Notes: generated from the sequence alone by a model not told the origin. Positions 1 through 7,565 are shown, counted from the stretch's first letter. The stretch is DNA of 16,598 nucleotides from JAFLBB01 sp040007195 (GCA_040007195.1 JBDTVQ010000114.1:1-16598); one strand, 5' to 3'. Program-made: numbers and translations.

Positions 1-1822
1 AGAGCTGGAGTGCTTCGCGGCGGTCGCCACCGAGTGAGAGGAGGTCGGCGAGGCCGGTTTTGGCGCGCACGACGAGCATCAGGTCGGCGGGGTCGGGCGG
101 GGTTCGCGCGGCGAGCAGTTTGGCCATATCGAGGGCGCGGCGGTGGCTTTCAAGGGCGCCGGCGCGATCACCGACGTGGGATGTGTAGAGGTTGCCTTGA
201 ATGTCGCCGAGCTTGAGGTAGGCCTGAGTGACTTCGCGTTCGAGCGAGACGTCGCCGACGGCCTCTTTTGAGAGTGAGTTCAGATATTCGAAGGCCTTGG
301 TGACGAGCATGACGCGGGCGGGTGTTTCGCCCGCGCGGATGGCGTCGTCGAACTCGAACATAACGAAGCGGGCGAGTTGGCGCACGTCCTGGAAGCGGCG
401 TTCGGCAACGACTTTTTCCTGGCGGGCGACCTTGGCGTAGTAGAGGCTGACACTGGTGGCGGCCATGAGTGCAAAGATGGCGAGAATGGCCGCCGCTACG
501 CCGACGCGGTGGCGCATGGCGAACTTCGCGAGGCGGTAGGAGAGGGTATCGGCGCGCGCGGATACGGGGTGGCCTTCGATGTGTTTTTGGAGATCATCGG
601 AAAGGCGTTCGACGCTGGCGTAACGGCGGGAGGTTTCCTTGCGCAGCGCCATGAGGACGATGGTGTCGAGATCGCCCGAGAGGCGGCGGTGGAGGCGGTC
701 GGGCGTACCTTCGCGGACGAGCGCGGCCATGACGGCTTGCGTCACGCGTTTCTCGCCGCCACCGGTTGTGAGCTCTTCGTTGGTAAGCACGCGCTCACTG
801 GGACGTTCGGGATTTTGCTCAGCGATGGCGATGAAAAGCTTGGGCGCGGTCCACTGGTCGAGCTTGTAGGGGGAGCGGCCGGTGAGCAGCTGATAGAGCA
901 GCACCCCGAGCGCGTAGACATCGCTGGCGGTGGTGACGATCTCGCCGTGGACCTGTTCGGGGCTGGCGAACTCGGGGGTCATGGGCGAGCCGTCGGTGGT
1001 GTGGGCTACGGTTTCATCGCCGAGCGTGGGGCCGAGCAGTTTGGCGATGCCGAAATCGAGCAGCTTCACGGTGCCTGCCGGCGTGACCATGATGTTAGCG
1101 GGCTTGAGATCGCGGTGGACGATCAGGTTTTGATGGGCGTATTGGACGGCTTCGCAGACGGTGCGGAAGAGTCCGAGGCGCTGATCGACGGTAAGCCGCT
1201 TCTCGTCGCAGTAGCGGTCGATGGGTGTGCCGTCAACGTACTCCATGACGAAGTACGGCAGGCCGTCGGGGGTGGTGCCGCCATCGAGAAGGCGCGCGAT
1301 GTTGGGGTGGTTGAGACCGGCAAGAACCTGGCGTTCGGTGAGAAAGCGCTGCAGGATGCCGGTGGTGCCCATGCCGGGCTTGACGAATTTGATGGCAACC
1401 CGCTGCTGGAATTCCTGGTCGTCGCGGAGGGCTTCGTAGACGCTGCCCATGCCGCCGGAGCCGATTTTGCGGACAAGGCGGAAGCTGCCGACGTGATGGC
1501 CGGTGAAGGTGTGATCGCTGGGGATGCTACGCAAAGGCGCGCCGCCCGCGGTCCGGTTGCCTAGTGCGTTTCGTGAAAATGGTCCGGTGCCTGCCGTTCG
1601 CGGAGCGGGACTGGAGGCGAACAGATCGGAGAGGCCTGCCGCGGCAGGCCTCTCCATGATGTCGTCGGATTCGTCATAGCTGCGCAGCAACTCTTCGACT
1701 TCGGTGCGCAGGTCGGGGTCCCCATCGGTGGACACCAAGAGGTAACGGTTGCGTTCGTCGGGTTTCATTTCGACGATTTCGTCAAAAATGTCCCGAACTT
1801 GTCTCCAACGCTCCGGATTCAT
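1..1822 (-). CDS. Membrane Ser/Thr protein kinase (PknB-like) with C-terminal helical repeat region; 3' end outside window
   Basis: Eukaryote-type protein kinase; 607 codons are visible and the frame is still open at the window edge. The N-terminus (MNPERWRQVRDIFDEIVEMK) is typical of acidobacterial kinases. Kinase motifs are complete: glycine loop GSGGMG at 121-126, VAIKF with Lys145, catalytic HRDLKPAN with Asp238, DFGIAK with Asp256, then an SPEQ segment and DVYALGVLLYQLLTG. One membrane helix lies near residues 440-462, so the kinase domain is cytoplasmic. The part beyond about residue 465 is Ala/Leu/Arg-rich and helical, as expected for TPR-type repeats, but is cut off. The ATG lies 24 nt after the sigma factor stop, so the two are probably co-transcribed; in this group such pairs are usually read as a kinase controlling the sigma factor (inference here). 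A perfect 28-bp palindrome lies in the linker before the kinase domain. Confidence 0.93.
   Translation of the reverse strand, partial: MNPERWRQVRDIFDEIVEMKPDERNRYLLVSTDGDPDLRTEVEELLRSYDESDDIMERPAAAGLSDLFASSPAPRTAGTGPFSRNALGNRTAGGAPLRSIPSDHTFTGHHVGSFRLVRKIGSGGMGSVYEALRDDQEFQQRVAIKFVKPGMGTTGILQRFLTERQVLAGLNHPNIARLLDGGTTPDGLPYFVMEYVDGTPIDRYCDEKRLTVDQRLGLFRTVCEAVQYAHQNLIVHRDLKPANIMVTPAGTVKLLDFGIAKLLGPTLGDETVAHTTDGSPMTPEFASPEQVHGEIVTTASDVYALGVLLYQLLTGRSPYKLDQWTAPKLFIAIAEQNPERPSERVLTNEELTTGGGEKRVTQAVMAALVREGTPDRLHRRLSGDLDTIVLMALRKETSRRYASVERLSDDLQKHIEGHPVSARADTLSYRLAKFAMRHRVGVAAAILAIFALMAATSVSLYYAKVARQEKVVAERRFQDVRQLARFVMFEFDDAIRAGETPARVMLVTKAFEYLNSLSKEAVGDVSLEREVTQAYLKLGDIQGNLYTSHVGDRAGALESHRRALDMAKLLAARTPPDPADLMLVVRAKTGLADLLSLGGDRREALQL
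1628..1655. repeat. 28-bp perfect palindrome inside the kinase gene
   Basis: The 14-bp left half (ggagaggcctgccg) is the exact reverse complement of the right half, with no spacer. It encodes about residues 56-66 of the kinase (ERPAAAGLS region), in the variable linker before the kinase domain. In mRNA it would form a GC-rich hairpin with a stem of about 12 bp. It could be a mobile palindromic (REP-like) unit inserted in frame, or a structured mRNA element. No second copy was noticed in this window. Confidence 0.85.
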
Positions 1823-1846
1823 ACCCCAGTGAACATACGCGAAATC

Positions 1847-2467
1847 TCAGACAGCGGTAGCTCCTGTGTCGGCTCCATCGCGGCGCATCTCGCGGTGGAG
1901 AAAGGCGCGAGCCGAATTCGCATAGCGCTTGACCGTGGGCGTGGAAACGCCCATCACCTGGGCGGTTTCCTCGACGCTGAGGCCGCCGAAGAAACGGAGT
2001 TCAACCACTCGCGCCTGTTGCGCGTCGAGCAGGGCGAGCTTTTCCAGTGCCTCGTCGATGGCGAGAACTTCGAGCACGCGATTGTCGGAGCCGGCGAGGT
2101 TATCTTCGAGGGTGATGCGCTGTTGGTTGCCGCCGCGGCGAACGCGATGGCGGGCTTTGGCGTGATCGATCAGCACGCGCCGCATCATGGTCGCGGCGAC
2201 GCTCATGAAGTGGAGGCGATTCTGCCAGTGGGGTGTGCGCTGGTCGACCAGGCGCATGTAGGCCTCGTGGACGAGAGCGGTGGGCTGGAGGGTGTGGTCG
2301 AGCCGTTCGCGATTGAGGTGTCGCGCGGCAATGCGGCGCAGTTCGTCATAGACCAGCGGCATGAGAGACTCGATGGCCGCGTGGTTGCCGTTATTCAGCT
2401 CCACTAACAGGCGCGTCACCTGTTCGGTGGAATCCGATTGCGGCGGTCCAGCAGGTGGTTCGTTCAC
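1847..2467 (-). CDS. ECF RNA polymerase sigma factor (TIGR02999 type)
   Basis: Sigma-70 family factor of the extracytoplasmic-function class. Region 2 is seen in LMPLVYDELRRIAARHL, TALVHEAYMRLVDQ, RLHFMSVAATMMRRVLIDHA and KARHRVRRGG; this is the signature of the sigma group common in Acidobacteria and Planctomycetes and often paired with Ser/Thr kinases. Region 4 helix-turn-helix is VVELRFFGGLSVEETAQVMGVSTPTVKRY. No anti-sigma gene is adjacent; the kinase follows 24 nt downstream. Two starts are possible. ATG at 2491 gives 214 aa and a 28-nt overlap with the upstream gene but has no Shine-Dalgarno site. GTG at 2467 gives 206 aa, overlaps the upstream stop as GTGA, and has a purine-rich GGAAAGAAGAA just before it. 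I chose the GTG, moderately confident. Translational coupling to the upstream enzyme gene is likely either way. Confidence 0.92.
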   Translation of the reverse strand: MNEPPAGPPQSDSTEQVTRLLVELNNGNHAAIESLMPLVYDELRRIAARHLNRERLDHTLQPTALVHEAYMRLVDQRTPHWQNRLHFMSVAATMMRRVLIDHAKARHRVRRGGNQQRITLEDNLAGSDNRVLEVLAIDEALEKLALLDAQQARVVELRFFGGLSVEETAQVMGVSTPTVKRYANSARAFLHREMRRDGADTGATAV

Positions 2468-4125
2468 TTCTTCTTTCCGCCAATCTGCCATTGCGTGAAT
2501 GGCGACCGCGCCCCACGCACGTTTACGTTTAACAGGTATGGTTTGCGGGACGCAAATGCGCGCCGCACAGCCGGGCCGACCTGGGCCAGCTTTTCTATAT
2601 TCTCACCCTGCCCGCCAAAACCCTGCATGATGAGATCGTATCGCGTTGCGCGGAGTTCACAGGCGACGGTGGAGCCGCAGAGCTCGCCCTGCAGTTCGCG
2701 CTCGAGTCCCCAGCCGGCGTCGTTGCCGACGATGATCACGACGGGGAGGCCGTGGCGGACGAGTGTGTCGAGTTCGGCGAGGTAGAAACCGAGGGAGCCA
2801 TCGCCGGTGATCATTACGACGGGATGATCGCGGTATTCGCGCTGTAGGGCGATGGAGTTGGGCAGGGCGGAACCGATGGTGCCGAGCGGACCGAGGCGCA
2901 ACCATGTGCCCCCGCGCTCGGCCGGAAGCGTGGCGCGACCCCAGTGGATGAAGTCGCCACCGTCCCAGGCATAGAGGATATTTTCGGGCAGCGCGGCCTT
3001 GAGTTCGGCGAAGAAAGCGGCGGGGTGGATGGGTGCGGAGCGGTCGGTAGCGATGCTCGCGAGTTCTTTGGTCCAGGCAGCGCGGTAGTTGCGGAGCGTG
3101 CGGAGCCAGGCGGTATTCGCGGGCCAAGGCTTCTTGCCGATGGCGGCGTTCATCATGCGAAGCGTGGCTTTCAGATCCGCACAGATGCCTTGCTCGATTG
3201 CCCGGGCGTTGCCGAGTTCCTGTGCGTGGATGTCGACCTGAATGAATTTGGCCGAAGGTGAGAAGAGGCGCGGGCCGCCCATGGCCATGCGATAGTCGAT
3301 GCGCTTGCCGAGAACAAGCACGACGTCGGCTTCGGGGAAAGCCTTGTGGACCGCCTTGTTGAGGGCGCCGTCGGAGTAGCCCATGCAGAGGCGATGGCTG
3401 TCGGGTACGACTCCGCGGGCCATGGTGACGGTGTAGAGGGGAAGCGAGGTCTTGCGCAGGAACTCTTTCAACTCGGCGCCCGCGTCGGCCCACCAGAGTC
3501 CGCTGCCTGCAATGACGATTGGGTTCTTCGCGCCGCGCAGGAGGTTGAGCGCGCGCTCGATTTCGGTGGATGAGGGCGCGGCTTCGACGCGAGCGGCGGG
3601 GAGTTGCATGGGCAGGACGGGCCCGGCGGCCTCGGCTTCGAAGAGATTGACGGGGATGGTGAGGTGTACCGGACCCATGCGTCCGGCGGTGGCTTCCTGG
3701 TAGGCGCGGCCGAGGTAGTAGGGGATCTGCGCGGCGGAGGCGGGCGTGCCGGACCATTTGCACACGGGCGCGGCCATGCCGACCTGATCGATCACCTGGA
3801 AGACCTGGCGTCCGGCCAGGGCGGTGGAGGGCGCGCCGCTCACGGCGATGAGGGGACTGCTGGCCTGGTATGCGGTGGCGATGCCGGTGAGTGAGTTGGT
3901 GTGGCCGGGACCGCCTGTGACCAGCGAGACAATGGGCTTGCGGCGGAGGCGGCCGACGGCATCGGCTGCGTGAGTGACGCCGGATTCATGGCGGAAGTCG
4001 ACGACGTCGAGACCGTGCTTGCCGGCGGCAGAGAGCACTTCGTTGAGGTGGTCGCCCACCAGGGTGTAGATCTCATTGATGCCCAGCTTGGCGAGTGCAT
4101 CGACAAACAGCTCCGCTCCGGTCAT
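2464..4125 (-). CDS. Thiamine diphosphate-dependent enzyme (acetolactate synthase / 2-hydroxyacyl-CoA lyase-like)
   Basis: 553 aa, the normal length for the pyruvate oxidase/acetolactate synthase-like family. The N-terminal PYR domain carries the cofactor-activating glutamate in FRHESGVTHAADA (Glu47). A central FAD/CoA-binding-like domain follows (about 190-330), then the PP domain with the ThDP/Mg motif: GDGS at 441-444 and GND at 467-469. SLVTGGPGHTNSLTGIATAY is typical of the family. Substrate cannot be read from sequence: acetolactate synthase catalytic subunits, 2-hydroxyacyl-CoA lyases, oxalyl-CoA decarboxylases and benzaldehyde lyases share this fold. There is no adjacent small regulatory subunit, which argues against the branched-chain amino acid enzyme. 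Its ATG overlaps the SDR stop by 4 nt (ATGA), so its role is probably linked to the SDR and inositol synthase upstream (inference). Confidence 0.88.
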   Translation of the reverse strand: MTGAELFVDALAKLGINEIYTLVGDHLNEVLSAAGKHGLDVVDFRHESGVTHAADAVGRLRRKPIVSLVTGGPGHTNSLTGIATAYQASSPLIAVSGAPSTALAGRQVFQVIDQVGMAAPVCKWSGTPASAAQIPYYLGRAYQEATAGRMGPVHLTIPVNLFEAEAAGPVLPMQLPAARVEAAPSSTEIERALNLLRGAKNPIVIAGSGLWWADAGAELKEFLRKTSLPLYTVTMARGVVPDSHRLCMGYSDGALNKAVHKAFPEADVVLVLGKRIDYRMAMGGPRLFSPSAKFIQVDIHAQELGNARAIEQGICADLKATLRMMNAAIGKKPWPANTAWLRTLRNYRAAWTKELASIATDRSAPIHPAAFFAELKAALPENILYAWDGGDFIHWGRATLPAERGGTWLRLGPLGTIGSALPNSIALQREYRDHPVVMITGDGSLGFYLAELDTLVRHGLPVVIIVGNDAGWGLERELQGELCGSTVACELRATRYDLIMQGFGGQGENIEKLAQVGPAVRRAFASRKPYLLNVNVRGARSPFTQWQIGGKKK

Positions 4126-5114
4126 GAGTTCTTCTTTTCCTTTCCCATCAGGGTGTCTTCCAACTCGAAGCCAGCGGCTTGTGGCTTATGGTGGCGCAAG
4201 TACCAGCGGTAGGTTTCGGCGAATCCCTGTTCGATTGGTGTGGGGGTGAATCCCAGGCGGCGGTGGGCCTTGCTCGTATTTTCCGTAATCGGCGGCAGGT
4301 CGAAATACTGGCCGAAATAGTAGGGCTCACTGAATGGGTTCGCGCCGGCGGTTTGGATGCGTTTGCGCGGGACGCGAACCAGGAGGGGCTCAACTTCGGC
4401 GATTTTCGCCATGAGGCGCACGGCTTCGGTCTGCGAAAGCGGTGCGTCGTGGGCGACGTTAAAGGCGTGGCCCGGGGCGGCGTCGTGCGTGAGGGCGAGG
4501 AGCGCGAGGCGGACGAAGTCTTTTACATAAACGAAGTGCATGGGCGTGCGGCCGTCGCCGGGAATGAGGATGCGGCGGCCAAGGCGGAGGCGGTCCCAGA
4601 AGAATTGCTCGCGATAGAAGTTGTTGCGGGGGCCGTAGACGAAGGGTGGACGGAGCGTCACGGCGGGAAGGCCGGCGCGCTTGTGGAGGCGCAGCAGGAG
4701 CCGCTCGCTATCGGCTTTGTTTCGCGCGTACTCGTTGGGACTGCCGGAGGGAACAAGGGGCGCTATTTCACGGCAATTGAGTTGGCCATCCCCATAGACG
4801 GCCACTGAGGACGTAAAGATGTAACGGCGGAGACCCTGATGGACGCACGCTTCAACCATTGAGGCTACGTGCTGGGACGTGGTGCCGTGCGCCCAATCGT
4901 AGGCGTTGTCGAAGACGGCGTCGAAGCGGTGGCCTTCCATCGCCTTCTTTACAGCGAGGTCATCGGAGCGGTCGGCGAGGAGCTGGCCCACGCGTCCAGC
5001 AAAAAGCCGCCGGGACTTCCGGTGCAGCAAAGTCACACGGTGTCCGGCGGCTAGGAGTGCTTCGACCAGGTGGCGGCCGATGAACTGCGTGCCACCTATG
5101 ACGAGGATGCGCAT
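4122..5114 (-). CDS. NAD(P)-dependent epimerase/dehydratase (extended SDR)
   Basis: 330-aa extended short-chain dehydrogenase/reductase. The Rossmann motif is at the very N-terminus (MRILVIGGTQFIGRHLVEAL, GGTQFIG at 7-13). The catalytic set is Ser102/103 in FTSSVAVYG and the Tyr129-x3-Lys133 pair in NEYARNKAD. TLRPPFVYGPRN, GDGRTPMHFVYVKDF and HAFNVAHD are typical of nucleotide-sugar epimerase-like members. The substrate is not decidable. The gene begins only 3 nt after the inositol-phosphate synthase stop; the purine stretch TAGAGG directly abuts the ATG, so translation probably depends on coupling. It ends by overlapping the ThDP enzyme start by 4 nt. No signal peptide; cytoplasmic. Confidence 0.9.
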   Translation of the reverse strand: MRILVIGGTQFIGRHLVEALLAAGHRVTLLHRKSRRLFAGRVGQLLADRSDDLAVKKAMEGHRFDAVFDNAYDWAHGTTSQHVASMVEACVHQGLRRYIFTSSVAVYGDGQLNCREIAPLVPSGSPNEYARNKADSERLLLRLHKRAGLPAVTLRPPFVYGPRNNFYREQFFWDRLRLGRRILIPGDGRTPMHFVYVKDFVRLALLALTHDAAPGHAFNVAHDAPLSQTEAVRLMAKIAEVEPLLVRVPRKRIQTAGANPFSEPYYFGQYFDLPPITENTSKAHRRLGFTPTPIEQGFAETYRWYLRHHKPQAAGFELEDTLMGKEKKNS

Positions 5115-5117
5115 CCT

Positions 5118-6434
5118 CTAATCGTAGTATTCAAGTCCGAGGTGCGTGATCAGGCCTTCGCCTTTCATGTGGCGCAGGGTATTTTTCAGCTTCATCAACT
5201 GGATGAAGATGTCGTGCTCGGGGTAAAGGCCGGGCGCGGTCATGGGGCCTTTGAAGTAGAAGCTGAGCCACTCCTGAATGCCGCGCATTTGGGCGCGCTG
5301 GGCGAGGTCCATGAAGAGGACGAGGTCGAGGACGAGCGGTGCGGCGAGAATGGAGTCGCGGCAGAGGAAGTCGATCTTGATCTGCATCGGATAGCCGAGC
5401 CAGCCGAAGATGTCGATGTTGTCCCAACCCTCTTTGGAGTCGCCGCGGGGCGGATAGTAATTGATCTTCACCGAGTGGTAAAGGTCTTTGTAGAGCATCG
5501 GGTAGAGGTCCGGCTGGAGGATCTGCTCAAGGACGCTGAGCTTGGTTTCTTCCTTCGTTTTGAACGAGCCCGGATCTTCGAGGACTTCGCCGTCGCGGTT
5601 GCCGAGGATGTTGGTGGAGAACCAGCCGCTGACACCCAACATGCGCGACTTGAAGCCGGGGGCGAGCAGAGTCTTCATAAACGTCTGGCCGGTTTTGAAA
5701 TCCTTGCCGCAGATGGGCACGCCGTTGTCGCGGGCGAGATCGAGCAGGGCCGGGATGTCGTGGGTGAGGTTGGGCGCGCCGTTGGCGAAGGGGGTGCGCG
5801 TTTTTAGCGCGGCGTAGGCGTAGACCTGGCTGGGGGCGATGTCGGGATCGTTGTTCTCCAGGCCCTTCTCAAAGGCTTCGAGCGACATATGAACGGCGGT
5901 GGGGCGGTGGAATGTTTCGGTGGAGCCGCACCAGATCATGACGAGGCGGGCGCAGTTGTTGTCGGTGCGGAACTTTTCGATGTCGGCGATCAACTGCTCG
6001 GCGAGATCGCGTTTGTTGGCGCCGGTCTTTACGTTCGGACCGTTGATGCGCTTCACATACTCCTGATCGAAGACGGCCTTCATCGGCTTGATTGCCGACA
6101 AGGGACCCTTGACCTGATCGAGCAGGGGTTGTTCGAGTACGCGCGCGTGGGAGGCCGCTTGATAGGCCGAGTCTTCATAGATGTCCCAACCGCCGAAGAC
6201 GAGATCGTCGAGTTTGGCGAGTGGAACGAAGTCTTTGATCTTCGGCGTGCGGTTCTCGGTGCGCTTGCCGAGGCGAATGGTCGCCAGTTGCGTCAGTGAG
6301 CCAATTGGCTCTCCGAGACCCCTTTTAACCAATTCGACACCGGCCATAAACGTAGTTGCAACAGCACCGATACCCGGTATTAATATGCCGAGTTTTCCTT
6401 CGGCGGGCGCAATCTTCACAGGTGTAGTGGACAA
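5118..6434 (-). CDS. ino1: myo-Inositol-1-phosphate synthase
   Basis: NAD-dependent cyclisation of glucose-6-phosphate to 1L-myo-inositol-1-phosphate (EC 5.5.1.4), first step of inositol synthesis. The NAD site is the N-terminal GILIPGIGAVATTFMAG (about residues 16-32). Family blocks further on include VMIWCGSTE, GVPICGKDFKTGQT, SGWFSTNILGNRDGEVL, FKTKEETK, KINYYPPRGDSKEGWDNIDI and IDFLCRDSILAAPLVLDL, the last two holding conserved active-site lysines and acidic residues. The product is 438 aa, between the short mycobacterial forms and the longer yeast enzyme. I chose the TTG at 6434 because AAGGAG lies 9 nt before it and the protein then starts MSTTPVKIAPAEGKLGIL. The frame is open upstream to another TTG at 6485 with no ribosome site. 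It is the first gene of the five-gene run. Confidence 0.95.
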   Translation of the reverse strand: MSTTPVKIAPAEGKLGILIPGIGAVATTFMAGVELVKRGLGEPIGSLTQLATIRLGKRTENRTPKIKDFVPLAKLDDLVFGGWDIYEDSAYQAASHARVLEQPLLDQVKGPLSAIKPMKAVFDQEYVKRINGPNVKTGANKRDLAEQLIADIEKFRTDNNCARLVMIWCGSTETFHRPTAVHMSLEAFEKGLENNDPDIAPSQVYAYAALKTRTPFANGAPNLTHDIPALLDLARDNGVPICGKDFKTGQTFMKTLLAPGFKSRMLGVSGWFSTNILGNRDGEVLEDPGSFKTKEETKLSVLEQILQPDLYPMLYKDLYHSVKINYYPPRGDSKEGWDNIDIFGWLGYPMQIKIDFLCRDSILAAPLVLDLVLFMDLAQRAQMRGIQEWLSFYFKGPMTAPGLYPEHDIFIQLMKLKNTLRHMKGEGLITHLGLEYYD

Positions 6435-6443
6435 GTGATTGAA

Positions 6444-6449
6444 CTCCTT
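6444..6449 (-). promoter_or_regulatory. Ribosome binding site that fixes the ino1 TTG start
   Basis: AAGGAG on the minus strand with a 9-nt spacer to the TTG at 6434-6432. It is the only strong Shine-Dalgarno match in the open frame and favours the TTG over the upstream extension. Confidence 0.75.
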
Positions 6450-6468
6450 GGGAACACAACGGAGGGTG

Positions 6469-6486
6469 CTTGGCCTTTTGGCCAAG
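6469..6486. promoter_or_regulatory. Inverted repeat in the ino1 / LytTR regulator divergent region (candidate operator)
   Basis: CTTGGCC-TTTT-GGCCAAG: two perfect 7-bp arms around 4 nt. It lies between two divergent starts, covering the -35 and spacer region of the plus-strand promoter and the probable 5' leader of the minus-strand operon. A site here could control both directions. It could instead act as a stem-loop in the ino1 leader. The binding protein is unknown; the adjacent LytTR regulator normally binds direct repeats, so this is not an obvious site for it. Confidence 0.5.
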
Positions 6487-6490
6487 TTGA

Positions 6491-6496
6491 TATACT
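6491..6496 (+). promoter_or_regulatory. Candidate -10 box (TATACT) of the LytTR regulator; leaderless arrangement
   Basis: TATACT matches TATAAT at 5 of 6 positions and ends 8 nt before the ATG at 6505, so transcription would begin at or within a couple of bases of the start codon. No Shine-Dalgarno sequence precedes the ATG, as expected for a leaderless mRNA. A possible -35 is TTGGCC at 6470-6475, with a short 15-nt spacer. Confidence 0.55.
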
Positions 6497-6504
6497 AACA
6501 CCGA

Positions 6505-7293
6505 ATGCAGGCTCGCGCGGTAGCCACGATTTCCACGCTGCTGGCCGATGATGAGGCGCTCGCCACCGACGAGCTTACTTATCTCCTGAAGGAGTTTCCG
6601 GAGATCGAGATCATCGGGACGGCGGCGAACGGCCCCGAGGCTGTAGAGAAGATTCTCGACCTCGAACCGGACCTGGTTTTCCTCGATGTGCAGATGCCGG
6701 GGCTGGACGGCATAGGCGTCATTCGCAAGCTCACCGACCAGGGCGGGCACATTCCTTACTTCGTTCTGGCCACTGCATACGATCAATACGCCGTGGAGGC
6801 GTTTCAGTTCGACGCGCTCGACTACATTCTGAAGCCGATCGATCGGGAGCGGTTGAAGCTGACGATCGAGCGGGCACAGCGGATCATTGTCGAGCGTCAG
6901 CGCGTGGAGGAGGCGGCGCCCGCGCCGGAGCAGCCAGCGGGGAAGCCGGCGCTACAGCGCACGAAGGTGCTGGTGAAATCGGCGGGGCGGAATCTGATCG
7001 TAGACGCGCAGGACATTGTGTACGCGACGATCGACGATGGGCTGATCAGCGTTGTGACCGCGCAATTCGAGGGCGTGTCGAACTACCGGACGATCGAGGA
7101 GCTGCAGTCGAACCTGGATTCCGATACGTTTTGGCGGGTGCACCGCAGCTACCTGGTGAACATCAACCGTATTCGCGAAGTGATTCCGTGGTTCAAGTCG
7201 AGCTTCCAATTGCGGATGGACGATAAGAAGGCCACGGAAATTCCGGTGAGCCGGGTGCAGACAAAGCGGCTGCGGTCTTTGTTGAAGTTGTAG
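6505..7293 (+). CDS. LytTR-family response regulator (LytR/AlgR type)
   Basis: 262 aa. The receiver domain (about 9-125) has the acidic pair Asp15-Asp16, phosphoacceptor Asp61 in LVFLDVQMPGLDG, Thr90, and Lys110 in YILKPID. A Glu/Pro/Ala-rich linker (about 132-152) leads to a LytTR DNA-binding domain (about 153-260) with the hallmark FWRVHRSYLVNINRI and PVSRVQTKRLR. It should be a phosphorylation-controlled transcription factor. No LytS-type sensor kinase is next to it, so it is an orphan in this window. The ATG lacks a ribosome site but sits just after a TATACT box, suggesting leaderless translation. Its stop lies 8 nt from the convergent toxin gene's 3' end. It could control the divergent ino1 operon (inference only). 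Confidence 0.93.
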   Translation: MQARAVATISTLLADDEALATDELTYLLKEFPEIEIIGTAANGPEAVEKILDLEPDLVFLDVQMPGLDGIGVIRKLTDQGGHIPYFVLATAYDQYAVEAFQFDALDYILKPIDRERLKLTIERAQRIIVERQRVEEAAPAPEQPAGKPALQRTKVLVKSAGRNLIVDAQDIVYATIDDGLISVVTAQFEGVSNYRTIEELQSNLDSDTFWRVHRSYLVNINRIREVIPWFKSSFQLRMDDKKATEIPVSRVQTKRLRSLLKL

Positions 7294-7301
7294 CGGGCGG
7301 G

Positions 7302-7565
7302 TTAGGAGCGGAGGAGTTTTTTGTAGTCGGTGTGGCTGCCGATCCAGAACCAGTACATCCCGCCACTCCGAAAACGCGCGACTACGCGAAAATCAATGCC
7401 AACGCGGGCGGACCAGAACGGTCCAACTTTTTTCAGGTGTAGAGATGGGTGGCGCGGATCACGTTCGAAGATCTCGAATTGCTTGTCGGCCAGGCGTTGG
7501 ACATCGGCTGGCAGCTTGTCGTAGAGATTCCAGAAATCGTCGCTAGCAAACGAGGGAATCTTCAA
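7302..7565 (-). CDS. RelE/ParE-superfamily toxin-like protein
   Basis: 87 aa. The C-terminal half (FWSARVGIDFRVVARF then MYWFWIGSHTDYKKLL) has the layout of small RelE/ParE toxins: conserved Arg residues on the central strands and a final strand ending in a WIGSHxxYxxLL motif. RelE-type members cut mRNA on the ribosome and ParE-type members poison gyrase; the sequence does not say which. The start is TTG at 7565, overlapping the TGA of the upstream partner as TTGA, so translation is coupled and antitoxin comes first, the usual relBE/parDE order. It is convergent with the LytTR gene. Confidence 0.78.
   Translation of the reverse strand: MKIPSFASDDFWNLYDKLPADVQRLADKQFEIFERDPRHPSLHLKKVGPFWSARVGIDFRVVARFRSGGMYWFWIGSHTDYKKLLRS

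Noticed and set aside
377..1564. 395-codon open frame on the plus strand
   Set aside because: It is antisense to a kinase with all catalytic motifs; long opposite-strand frames are common at high GC and its translation is Gly/Ala/Glu-rich without a recognisable domain.
2464..4125. Reading the ThDP enzyme as IolD of inositol breakdown because it neighbours ino1
   Set aside because: Ino1 is a biosynthetic enzyme, no other iol genes are present, and the enzyme's length and motifs fit the general acetolactate synthase/hydroxyacyl lyase-like group equally well.
6435..6485. 17-residue N-terminal extension of ino1 to the TTG at 6485
   Set aside because: It has no ribosome site, runs through the inverted repeat, and the TTG at 6434 has AAGGAG at 9 nt.
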